A DNA stretch of 64,000 nucleotides, from NCBI GenBank assembly GCA_000285855.2, contig HE978651.1:1755105-1819104 (forward strand). The letters are read 5' to 3'. The position numbers and the translations under genes are program-made. Of the stretch, positions 26,509-33,970 are shown piece by piece. This stretch comes from Ruminococcus sp. JC304. GTDB lineage: Bacteria > Bacillota > Clostridia > Lachnospirales > Lachnospiraceae. Each line of letters opens with the position of its first letter. Within the stretch, counting starts at the first letter, position 1. The notes below the pieces were generated by a model. The model saw only the letters and a list, made by a program, of their open reading frames with translations. It was not told the origin of the DNA and did not search any database.

Positions 26509-27678
26509 ATGCCAAACATAGAATTATTGGAAAAATCCATGCCTGTAGCACCTATTCGTATTGCTGCCCTTGGCTGCCCGGAGCTTGCCCAGGAGGTAGA
26601 CAGAAAACTGGTGAAATTCCGTAAGGAACTGATCGCAAAAAAACAGCTCAGTATTATTCCCCAGGGCTACAGCGAGGAATCTTTCATGGTTGAATGTGAG
26701 TGTCCCCGTTTCGGAACCGGCGAGGGCAAAGGCTATATTAAGGAATCCGTCCGTGGTACCGACCTTTTCATTATGGTGGATGTTACCAATTACAGTGAAA
26801 CCTATACTGTATGTGGACATGAGAATCATATGTCACCGGATAATCATTTCCAGGACCTGAAGAGGATCATCTCTGCAGCCACAGGTAAAGCACACCGTAT
26901 TAATGTTATTATGCCATTTCTCTATGAGGGACGCCAGCACAGACGTACCAAGAGAGAATCCCTGGACTGTGCACTTGCACTGAAGGAATTAAGTGACATG
27001 GGTGTATCCAACATCATCACCTTTGATGCCCACGATCCCCGTGTACAGAACTCCATCCCTCTGAATGGATTTGATAATTTCTTCCCTACCTACCAGTTCC
27101 TGAAGGCGCTGATCAAAGGCGTGCCGGATCTGAAGGTAGACAATGATCATCTGATGATCATCAGCCCGGATGAGGGCGCTATGTCCCGTGCTGTATATTT
27201 TTCAAATATCCTGGGCGTGGATATGGGCATGTTCTACAAGAGAAGAGATTACTCCGTTATTGTTAACGGCAAGAACCCTATTGTTGCTCACGAATTCCTT
27301 GGTGACTCTGTTGAGGGCAAGGATGTGGTAGTCATCGATGATATGATTTCCTCCGGCGGAAGTATGCTGGATGTGGCCAAGCAGTTAAAAGAGCGCCATG
27401 CAAAACGTGTTTTTGTGTGCACCACCTATGGCCTTTTCACTGACGGACTTGCAAAATTCGATGAATATTACGAAAAAGGCTGGATGGACCGTGTGATCAC
27501 CACCAACCTGAATTACCGCATTCCGGAACTTCTGGATAGACCTTACTACATTGAAGCAAATATGAGTAAATATCTGGCAAGTATTATGGATATCATCAAT
27601 CATGATGTATCTGTAGAAAAAGTACGTTCCAGCAATGAGAAAATCATGTCTCTTATGGAAAAGATAAATGCAAAATAA
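26509..27678 (+). CDS. prs: Ribose-phosphate pyrophosphokinase
   Basis: Makes PRPP from ribose 5-phosphate and ATP. The PRPP-binding loop VVVIDDMISSGGSM and the catalytic-region RRTKRES and FDAHDP segments are present. At 389 aa it is longer than classical Prs (about 315 aa), with an extended N-terminus and C-terminus; this long form appears typical of Lachnospiraceae. TAGGAGG supports the ATG at 26509 rather than upstream codons, which lie in the promoter. Confidence 0.92.
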   Translation: MPNIELLEKSMPVAPIRIAALGCPELAQEVDRKLVKFRKELIAKKQLSIIPQGYSEESFMVECECPRFGTGEGKGYIKESVRGTDLFIMVDVTNYSETYTVCGHENHMSPDNHFQDLKRIISAATGKAHRINVIMPFLYEGRQHRRTKRESLDCALALKELSDMGVSNIITFDAHDPRVQNSIPLNGFDNFFPTYQFLKALIKGVPDLKVDNDHLMIISPDEGAMSRAVYFSNILGVDMGMFYKRRDYSVIVNGKNPIVAHEFLGDSVEGKDVVVIDDMISSGGSMLDVAKQLKERHAKRVFVCTTYGLFTDGLAKFDEYYEKGWMDRVITTNLNYRIPELLDRPYYIEANMSKYLASIMDIINHDVSVEKVRSSNEKIMSLMEKINAK

Positions 27679-27681
27679 AAA

Positions 27682-27720
27682 TAACGGCAGCAAACATTTT
27701 TTTACGGTTTGCTGCCGTTA
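27682..27720. terminator. Bidirectional terminator
   Basis: Fourteen-base perfect stem (27682-27695 with 27707-27720, AACGGCAGCAAAC arm), between convergent prs and pgeF, with T-rich sequence on both sides. Confidence 0.85.
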
Positions 27721-27723
27721 CTT

Positions 27724-28587
27724 TTATTTCTTCAATCCCAAAAAGGCTCCCAGATTTCCTCTTTTTCCATGAGAGGCTCTGTGGGAAAAAAGCAGTTCCG
27801 GATTGCAGCAGGTACAAAGATTCGGCATGGATATATGCTCCGGCCGAATCCCAGACTCCAGAAAGACAATACGATTAGCCTCCCAGAGATTTAACTGGTA
27901 TTTCCCATCTGCCTTTCCATAGAACAATATATCCCAGTACTTTCTGTCAAAAGCATCCTTCACACGTTCTATTACATCTTCACTTACCTCATAACAATCC
28001 TGACAGATGGAAGGCCCCACTGCCGCCAGGATATCTTCAGGATCACATCCGTACTCCTCTGTCATTTTCCTGACTGTCACATTTCCGATTTTCTGGACAG
28101 TTCCTCTCCATCCGGAATGGGAAAGCCCCACTACTCTCCGTTTGGGATCTACAAAATACAGGGGAACACAGTCTGCATAAAAGGTGGCCAGTATCAATCC
28201 CGGCACATCTGTGATCATACCGTCCACATCTGTATAATCTCTGGGTCCGGTAATTCCCTTTCCTCTGTCTTCAGCTGTAACCTTTCGCACATTGGCTGTA
28301 TGAGTCTGATCAGAAGTTACAATATCTTCTGCGCAAAAGCCTATGGCAGCAGCCAGTCTGTCATAATTTTCTCTGACTGCCTTTTCCTCATCTCCCCGGG
28401 TAAAGCTTAAATTCATAGAGGTGTAAATCCCCTGGCTTACCCCTCCCAATCTGGTACTGAATCCATGAATGATTTCCTCCTGAGAGTCAAGAGCCGGATA
28501 GGTCAGATATACTACACCATTCTTATTATGTACCGTCATTTTCTGTGCATTTTTATCATGCCATTTTATTTCAACCATTTTATCCAT
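27724..28587 (-). CDS. pgeF: Peptidoglycan editing factor family (YfiH)
   Basis: YfiH/DUF152 family protein, related to laccase-domain purine nucleosidases and to PgeF, which clears misbuilt peptidoglycan precursors. Zinc ligands are seen in HTANV, YADCVPLYFV and HSGWRGT. AGGAG eight bases before the ATG at 28587 makes this the likely start (287 aa) rather than 28641, which would overlap yraN. Last gene of the rnhB cluster. Confidence 0.88.
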   Translation of the reverse strand: MDKMVEIKWHDKNAQKMTVHNKNGVVYLTYPALDSQEEIIHGFSTRLGGVSQGIYTSMNLSFTRGDEEKAVRENYDRLAAAIGFCAEDIVTSDQTHTANVRKVTAEDRGKGITGPRDYTDVDGMITDVPGLILATFYADCVPLYFVDPKRRVVGLSHSGWRGTVQKIGNVTVRKMTEEYGCDPEDILAAVGPSICQDCYEVSEDVIERVKDAFDRKYWDILFYGKADGKYQLNLWEANRIVFLESGIRPEHISMPNLCTCCNPELLFSHRASHGKRGNLGAFLGLKK

Positions 28588-28637
28588 CTGTTTTTCTCCT
28601 AAATTCCGTCCACAGCCGGCAACCGGCAGTATTTCCT

Positions 28638-28994
28638 TCAACTCCAGCAGTCAAAAGCATTTTTGACCCAGGTAAACTGGTTTCCGTCAATTCCTATCAC
28701 ATCAAAACGGCAGAGCAAATCCACACTATGATATTCCACTGTAAGAAAGTACTCTGCCACCCTGCTGATCACCCGCTGTTTGGCAGGAGTTACAGCAGTC
28801 AGTGCGCTTCCCGAAACTGCGGTATTCCGATATTTTACCTCTATAAACACAAGATACCTGCCATCCCTGGCGATCAGATCAATTTCACCTGATCTGCAGC
28901 GATAATTCTTGCACAGGATCACAAGTCCCTGCTTCTCCAGATAAGCAGCTGCTGCTGCCTCATAGCAGCCACCTGTTCTTCTCTTATTCTGCAT
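28638..28994 (-). CDS. YraN family endonuclease-like protein
   Basis: UPF0102/YraN family, 118 aa, with a Holliday-junction-resolvase-like fold; the residues E-x-D (RSGEIDLIARD) and E-V-K (FIEVKYR) of the PD-(D/E)XK site are present. Function unproven. It lies between rnhB and pgeF in a common Firmicute order. Confidence 0.9.
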   Translation of the reverse strand: MQNKRRTGGCYEAAAAAYLEKQGLVILCKNYRCRSGEIDLIARDGRYLVFIEVKYRNTAVSGSALTAVTPAKQRVISRVAEYFLTVEYHSVDLLCRFDVIGIDGNQFTWVKNAFDCWS

Positions 28995-29043
28995 GTAAAA
29001 CTCCCGGTCTCTTTTTTGTAGGTATCTTTTGTATCAGGCAATA

Positions 29044-29799
29044 TTATACAAAATGAGTAATAAAGGTTCTTCTGTGGATGGGACAGGGACCATATTTTTT
29101 CAGAGCCTCAATGTGTACCTGCGCCCCATAGCCTTTGTTGGATGCAAATCCATACTCCGGAAAAACTTTATCATATTCTTCCATCATCCGGTCCCTGGTC
29201 ACCTTAGCCACAATGCTGGCCGCAGCAATAGACACACTTTTTGCATCCCCTTTAATGATCGGCACCTGGGGAATCTGAATCTCCGGAATCGTAACGGCAT
29301 CATTCAGCAACAGCTGAGGCATTACCGAAAGCTTTCCCACAGCTTCCCGCATAGCTTCATAGGTTGCCTGAAGGATGTTGATCTGATCAATCCTTTCCGG
29401 ATCAGCCATTCCAAGGCCTACTGCAACAGCCTCCCGCATGATCACCTCATACAGCTCCTCTCTTTTGGCTGCTGTAAGTTTTTTGGAATCATTCAGATAG
29501 AGAATCTGACTATCTGTGGGCAGGATCACCGCAGCAGCCACCACCGGACCTGCCAGAGGTCCTCTTCCTACTTCATCAATCCCGCAAAGCCAGCCCAGAT
29601 GCTCATATTTATGCTCATAATACTTCATGGCTTCTGTCCGCTGTTTCTCAGCTTCCAGGGCTGCCTCTTTTTTATGGCACTGCTCTATCAGTTTTTTTAC
29701 GCCGCTTCTGGAATCCTCTTCATACCTTTGGTATAAAGACGGATATTCACTGATATCTGCCGCAGCAAACTCAGACTTTATTTCACTGATCGTTTTCAT
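29044..29799 (-). CDS. rnhB: Ribonuclease HII
   Basis: Removes ribonucleotides and RNA primers from DNA. Catalytic Asp/Glu are in GIDEVGRGPLAGP, with LNDSKKL and GDAKSVSIAAASI completing the site. 251 aa, including an N-terminal helical extension of about 70 residues common in Firmicutes. It overlaps ylqF by 17 bases. Confidence 0.96.
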   Translation of the reverse strand: MKTISEIKSEFAAADISEYPSLYQRYEEDSRSGVKKLIEQCHKKEAALEAEKQRTEAMKYYEHKYEHLGWLCGIDEVGRGPLAGPVVAAAVILPTDSQILYLNDSKKLTAAKREELYEVIMREAVAVGLGMADPERIDQINILQATYEAMREAVGKLSVMPQLLLNDAVTIPEIQIPQVPIIKGDAKSVSIAAASIVAKVTRDRMMEEYDKVFPEYGFASNKGYGAQVHIEALKKYGPCPIHRRTFITHFV

Positions 29800-30640
29800 T
29801 TTTCACCCACTCCAAGGTAATCCGTCCCAGCTTACCGGAACGGAAATCGTCAAACAGAAGAAGTGCTGCTTTTGCATAATCCAGTTCTTCCTGCTTTTTC
29901 AGGCATCCTCTGGCTTTTGCAATCTGCTCCAGGACTTCCACAGAAGTTCCCTGCTCTGTGATCTGATATCTTTCTGTGAGAGTTCCCTGATAGTTTTCTC
30001 TCAGATGATCGATCAGCCAAAGGGAAAGTTCCTCCATATTCAAAATATCATCCTTGATAGAACCCACACAGGCAAGGCGCATTCCCACCTGCTGGTCTTC
30101 AAATTTTGGCCAGAGAATTCCCGGAGTATCCAGAAGCTCCACCCCCTTATTCAGGCGGATCCACTGTTTTCCTTTGGTAACTCCTGGTTTGTTTCCTGTT
30201 TTTGCACAGGCTTTTCCTGCAAAAGTATTAATAAAGGTAGATTTGCCTACATTTGGAATTCCTACCACCATGGCACGGATCGGACGGTTTTTAATCCCGC
30301 GTCTCCGGTCTCTCTCTGTTTTCTCTTTACACGCCTCCAGGATCACGTTCTGAATTGCCTTCATGCCGGAACCCTTTCTGGAGTCTATCTTTACCACAAA
30401 AAAGCCTTTGCTCTGAAAATAAGCCTTCCAGGCCTCATTCTGCCTTTCATCTGCCAGATCCGCTTTATTCAGCAAAATCAGTCGGGCTTTGTTTTTTCCA
30501 AGTTCATCAATATCCGGGTTTCTGCTGGAAAGAGGCACACGGGCATCAACCAGCTCAATGATCAGATCGATCAGCTTGATATCTTCCTGCATCTGCCTTT
30601 TAGCTTTGGTCATATGACCAGGATACCACTGTACGTTCAT
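29783..30640 (-). CDS. ylqF: Ribosome biogenesis GTPase YlqF
   Basis: Circularly permuted GTPase (RbgA) for late 50S assembly. The motif order is permuted as expected: LNKADL (G4) first, then GIPNVGKSTFIN (G1) and LLDTPGIL (G3); the C-terminal domain binds rRNA. 285 aa. It starts eight bases after the signal-peptidase-like gene, the usual lepB-ylqF-rnhB order. Confidence 0.95.
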   Translation of the reverse strand: MNVQWYPGHMTKAKRQMQEDIKLIDLIIELVDARVPLSSRNPDIDELGKNKARLILLNKADLADERQNEAWKAYFQSKGFFVVKIDSRKGSGMKAIQNVILEACKEKTERDRRRGIKNRPIRAMVVGIPNVGKSTFINTFAGKACAKTGNKPGVTKGKQWIRLNKGVELLDTPGILWPKFEDQQVGMRLACVGSIKDDILNMEELSLWLIDHLRENYQGTLTERYQITEQGTSVEVLEQIAKARGCLKKQEELDYAKAALLLFDDFRSGKLGRITLEWVKNENDQ

Positions 30641-30647
30641 AACTTAC

Positions 30648-31250
30648 CTAACCTTTCAAAAATCCAATTTTACTTCTGGGAGATATGGTAAACCATAACT
30701 TACCCACAATATATTTTTTCTTTACATTTCCGATATCAGCATACCGGCTGTCTTCACTGTTGTTCCTGTTGTCACCCAGCACAAAATATTCACCGCTTTC
30801 CAGCGAAACCGCACTGGAAGCAAGTCCCCCATTGCTGATCTCAGGAAAATCACCGTCATTTTCATAGACAGCACCATTGATCAGGATTTTTCCTCCTGAA
30901 ATCTGTACTGTCTCGCCGGGAAGCCCGATCACACGGCTGATATGAAGAGCTGCATCGTCACTTCCATTGGTTTTAAAAACAATAATATCACCTCTTTGGG
31001 GAGAAGATATTTTATAAATCCCTTTATTAACTAAAAAACGTTCTCCTACAGACAGAGTTGGTTCCATGGCACTTTCCTGCATAGTCACAGACTGAAACAT
31101 CATGATTCCCACTACAATGGCAAAAAACAAAGTTACCAGAATCTCAAATATCCATGTAACAATCCTGCGGGTTTTGGCATTTTCCAGCCTGACCTCCAGC
31201 TTATCCTCTGCCTTATCCTTAAATCTGGATTCTTTTTTCCAATTCTTCAT
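30648..31250 (-). CDS. lepB: Signal peptidase I homologue without catalytic dyad
   Basis: Type I signal peptidase fold: one membrane helix (about 31-53), then box B MEPTLSVGERFLVNK, box C RGDIIVFK, box D RVIGLPGETV and box E GDNRNNSEDSR. The catalytic Ser that should directly precede MxPT is Ala61 (ESAMEPT), and the general-base Lys of the usual KRVIG is Ser105 (HISRVIG). Both codons read clearly, so the protein is probably inactive as a protease. The ATG at 31250 is favoured by AGGAG; 31283 is an alternative. Position next to ylqF is canonical. Confidence 0.85.
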   Translation of the reverse strand: MKNWKKESRFKDKAEDKLEVRLENAKTRRIVTWIFEILVTLFFAIVVGIMMFQSVTMQESAMEPTLSVGERFLVNKGIYKISSPQRGDIIVFKTNGSDDAALHISRVIGLPGETVQISGGKILINGAVYENDGDFPEISNGGLASSAVSLESGEYFVLGDNRNNSEDSRYADIGNVKKKYIVGKLWFTISPRSKIGFLKG

Positions 31251-31333
31251 ATTTATTGAAATCTCCTGACCGTTCCCTTGCATTCACAACGATGCCACTC
31301 TCAGAGGGGCATATATGTTCAGCATCGAAAAAG

Positions 31334-31360
31334 AGGGACAATACACAAGTTATTGTCCCT
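31334..31360 (-). terminator. Terminator after rplS
   Basis: Ten-base stem AGGGACAATA/TATTGTCCCT with a seven-base loop. On the minus strand it is followed by CTTTTTCG, 22 bases after the rplS stop. Confidence 0.8.
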
Positions 31361-31382
31361 TCTTTCAAATTAATTCATGAAA

Positions 31383-31730
31383 TTATTTAACAAGCTCTTT
31401 AACCTTAGCAGCTTTACCTACACGGTCTCTTAAGTAGTTCAGTTTCGCACGACGTACTTTACCACGACGGATAACTTCTACTTTAACAACATGTGGGGAA
31501 TGCAGTGGCCATGTTTTTTCAACGCCTACACCGTTAGAATTCTTTCTTACAGTGAAAGTAGCTCTGTTGCTTCCGCCCTGTTTCTTAAGAACTGTTCCTT
31601 CAAAAATCTGAACACGCTCACGGTTACCCTCTTTGATCAGCGCGTGTACTCTTACAGTATCACCAGTTTTGAATTCCGGTACTTCAGCTTTCAGCTGAGC
31701 AGCTTCGATGTTTTTGATAATTTCGTTCAT
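31383..31730 (-). CDS. rplS: 50S ribosomal protein L19
   Basis: Ribosomal protein at the 30S-50S interface. 115 aa, with the typical [23 protein letters not shown] and [13 protein letters not shown] segments and a basic C-terminus. TAGGAG supports the ATG at 31730. Its own strong promoter lies about 80 bases upstream and a terminator separates it from lepB. Confidence 0.97.
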   Translation of the reverse strand: MNEIIKNIEAAQLKAEVPEFKTGDTVRVHALIKEGNRERVQIFEGTVLKKQGGSNRATFTVRKNSNGVGVEKTWPLHSPHVVKVEVIRRGKVRRAKLNYLRDRVGKAAKVKELVK

Positions 31731-31810
31731 TTTATTTTCTCCTATTCTTATATGGATGTTCTTAATACAATTTTTGTAACAGAGGACCATCTTTTTTCAC
31801 AACATTTGTG

Positions 31811-31839
31811 ATTATACTATAGAGCAATGCAGTTTGCAA
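31811..31839 (-). promoter_or_regulatory. Promoter of rplS
   Basis: Minus strand: TTGCAA (31834-31839), 17-base spacer, TATAAT (31811-31816). Confidence 0.8.
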
Positions 31840-31866
31840 GCCTTTTTTACAATCTTTTGATAACCA

Positions 31867-31924
31867 GGGCCAAAAATTCAAAAAGTCGTTCGTGCTTGCA
31901 CGATAAGACTTTTGAATTTGGGGC
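31867..31924. repeat. Long intergenic palindrome
   Basis: Outer arms of about 18 bases (GGGCC...AAAAGTC and GACTTTTGAATTT...GGCCC) around an inner TCGTGC-TT-GCACGA. It is a cruciform-like element between the rplS promoter and map. A smaller GATTTAC-GCA-GTAAATC palindrome follows about 30 bases on. Confidence 0.65.
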
Positions 31925-31983
31925 CCGCCAAACATGAGAAAGTAGCGATTTACGCAGTAAATCAGCGGATTTCGAATGTTTGA

Positions 31984-32017
31984 GAATTGCGGGAGCTGCT
32001 TCGCAGCGGAGCAATTC
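31984..32017 (+). repeat. 34-base dispersed palindrome, copy 1
   Basis: GAATTGC-GGGA-GCTGC-TTC-GCAGC-GGA-GCAATTC. A copy in the other orientation at 51612-51645 matches at 32 of 34 bases. Both lie just downstream of a gene (map, leuA). Confidence 0.8.
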
Positions 32018-32026
32018 GTGGATATC

Positions 32027-32060
32027 AAGTTAGGGGCAAAATATTTTTTGCCCCTAACTT
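32027..32060 (-). terminator. Terminator after map
   Basis: Stem of about 15 base pairs (AAGTTAGGGGCAAAA arm at 32027-32041, complement at 32046-32060), directly after the map stop codon on the minus strand. It would close the zorA-zorB-map transcript. Confidence 0.75.
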
Positions 32061-32064
32061 CCTT

Positions 32065-32940
32065 TCACCAACAGATCACTTCGCAACCGGTTTCTGTGAC
32101 CAGAACAGTAACCTCCCACTGTGCGGAGGGAAGTCCATCCTCTGTACGCACAGTCCATTCATCCAGCTCATCTGTCCAGATCTCATCGCTTCCCATATTA
32201 ACCATAGGTTCGATTGTAAACATCATACCCGGCACCATGAGAACGCCGGTATTTTCTTCTGATACATAGCTTACCCATGGATCCTCATGGAACTCCACAC
32301 CTACTCCGTGGCCACCGATCTCCCGTACCACAGAAAAACCATTTTCTACTGCATGCTTATGTACTGCGCTGCCCATATTTCCGATAGGGGTCCATGGCTT
32401 TACCATGGAGATACCGATCTCCACGCATTCCTTTGTCACCTTTACCAGCTTTTCCTTTTCAGGACTTACCTTGCCAATGCAGAACATTCTGGAGGAATCA
32501 GAATAATATCCGTTATAGATTGTGGATACATCCACATTGATAATATCCCCCTCTTTAAGGATCTCCTCCTCATTGGGAATTCCGTGGCATACTACATCAT
32601 CAACAGAGGTACACACGCTTTTGGGGAAGCCTTCGTAATCAAGGGGTGCCGGGATTCCTCCATGGCGGACAGTCTCCTCATGAACCCATCTGTTAATCTC
32701 CGCCGTAGAAATTCCGGGACGGATATGCTCCTCAACATAATCAAGTACAGCAATGTTGATCTTACAGCTCTCTTTAATCTTTTCAATCTGCTCAGGGGTT
32801 TTGATCAGGCTGTGGTCGATCACTGCATACCCCTCCCGCTTCATTGCCTCCATTTTCTCATCAAACGCCTCATGGCATTTCTTGTATTTTTTTCCGCTTC
32901 CGCACCAGCACGGATCATTTCTGCCGATTTTTACAGACAT
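32065..32940 (-). CDS. map: Methionine aminopeptidase with SEC-C motif
   Basis: Removes N-terminal Met from new proteins. Residues 1-25 hold a zinc-binding SEC-C motif (GRNDPCWCGSGKKYKKCH), a variant known in several Firmicutes; the pita-bread catalytic domain follows, with metal ligands in DVSTIYNGYYSD, GGHGVG and TIEPMV. 291 aa. It starts 22 bases after the MotB-like gene, so it probably shares that transcript, although the functions look unrelated. Confidence 0.95.
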   Translation of the reverse strand: MSVKIGRNDPCWCGSGKKYKKCHEAFDEKMEAMKREGYAVIDHSLIKTPEQIEKIKESCKINIAVLDYVEEHIRPGISTAEINRWVHEETVRHGGIPAPLDYEGFPKSVCTSVDDVVCHGIPNEEEILKEGDIINVDVSTIYNGYYSDSSRMFCIGKVSPEKEKLVKVTKECVEIGISMVKPWTPIGNMGSAVHKHAVENGFSVVREIGGHGVGVEFHEDPWVSYVSEENTGVLMVPGMMFTIEPMVNMGSDEIWTDELDEWTVRTEDGLPSAQWEVTVLVTETGCEVICW

Positions 32941-32962
32941 ATATTTTAACGCTCCTTAGTTT

Positions 32963-33955
32963 CTATTCATCCGCGGATTTCTTGTCTTTGGATGTTTCTT
33001 CTTTTGTTGTATTGCCCTCATCTGTTGTATTACTTTCATCTGAAGACATGATCTGATTCAGTTCATCGATCATCTCTTCATCTTTTAAGCGGAATTTTAC
33101 CTCCACTCGTCTGGACGCATCCTTATTTACATTTCCCTGGGCATCCAGAATGGGATTTGCACTGGAATGTCCGTTTACAGTCAGATAGGTCTGAAGATCT
33201 GAAATCTGATTCTCATTCAGGAAATCCTCACGGATCTCAGTAAGGTACTCTGCCACTGCCAGGGAACGTCTCTGGGACAGCTCCAGGTTATAGGTATAGT
33301 CACCGTCTGTATCTGTATAGCCGTCAATAATAATCTCTGCCAGATATTTCTTGTACTCATCCTGCAAAAGAACCTTACAGTAAATGGGAAGAATATTGGA
33401 AAGCTCTGCCTTACCTTCGTCTGTCAGCTCTGCCTGGTCATAGTCAAACAGTACGCTGGCATTTAAAGTCAGAGCTCCTGTCTGGGAATCAATATTTACA
33501 CTAACATTGTTTTTTTCAAATTCTTTCTGTAAAGCTTCGATAACGTCTGCTTTTACACCAATAATATTATCAATCTTCTGCTGCTGTTCGGACAGAAGGG
33601 TGGTCTTTTCATCCAGGGCGCTTTTTTGTTTCTTCAAAGTAGCCTGCTGCTTTTTCAGCTTGGCCGCAAGCTCTTCCAGCTGCTTTTTCTGTTTATCCAG
33701 CTGTTCATCCTGAGAACTTAGCTTGCTGTCTTTTTCATCCAGCTCATTCTGCTGAGCAAGGATTTCCGCAGTATACTGCTCCTGTAGGGCAATTTTGTCA
33801 TCTCTTTCCTTGATGCTCTCATTATAGCTTTTCTGTGCCTGAAAAAGAGTGACGCACATAATCAGGACGAAAAGGAGCAATACACCGGCCATCATATCAG
33901 AATAGGAACGCCAGACATTAAATCCGCCTTCCTCTGATTTCTTCTTTTTGCGCAT
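32963..33955 (-). CDS. MotB/OmpA-like motor stator, ZorB-like
   Basis: Single-span membrane protein of 330 aa that would pair with the next gene upstream. Basic N-terminus; transmembrane helix about 17-38 with a buried acidic residue Asp20 (YSDMMAGVLLL), the ion-carrying position of MotB and ZorB; coiled coil about 45-150; OmpA-like peptidoglycan-binding domain about 160-290 (LFDYDQAEL, IIIDGYTDTDG, NLELSQRRS); acidic Ser/Thr-rich tail. It follows the MotA-like gene by 15 bases. No flagellar or Ton genes are near, so the ZorAB comparison is preferred. Role unproven. Confidence 0.82.
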   Translation of the reverse strand: MRKKKKSEEGGFNVWRSYSDMMAGVLLLFVLIMCVTLFQAQKSYNESIKERDDKIALQEQYTAEILAQQNELDEKDSKLSSQDEQLDKQKKQLEELAAKLKKQQATLKKQKSALDEKTTLLSEQQQKIDNIIGVKADVIEALQKEFEKNNVSVNIDSQTGALTLNASVLFDYDQAELTDEGKAELSNILPIYCKVLLQDEYKKYLAEIIIDGYTDTDGDYTYNLELSQRRSLAVAEYLTEIREDFLNENQISDLQTYLTVNGHSSANPILDAQGNVNKDASRRVEVKFRLKDEEMIDELNQIMSSDESNTTDEGNTTKEETSKDKKSADE

Positions 33956-33970
33956 AGTCTTCTCCTTTTC

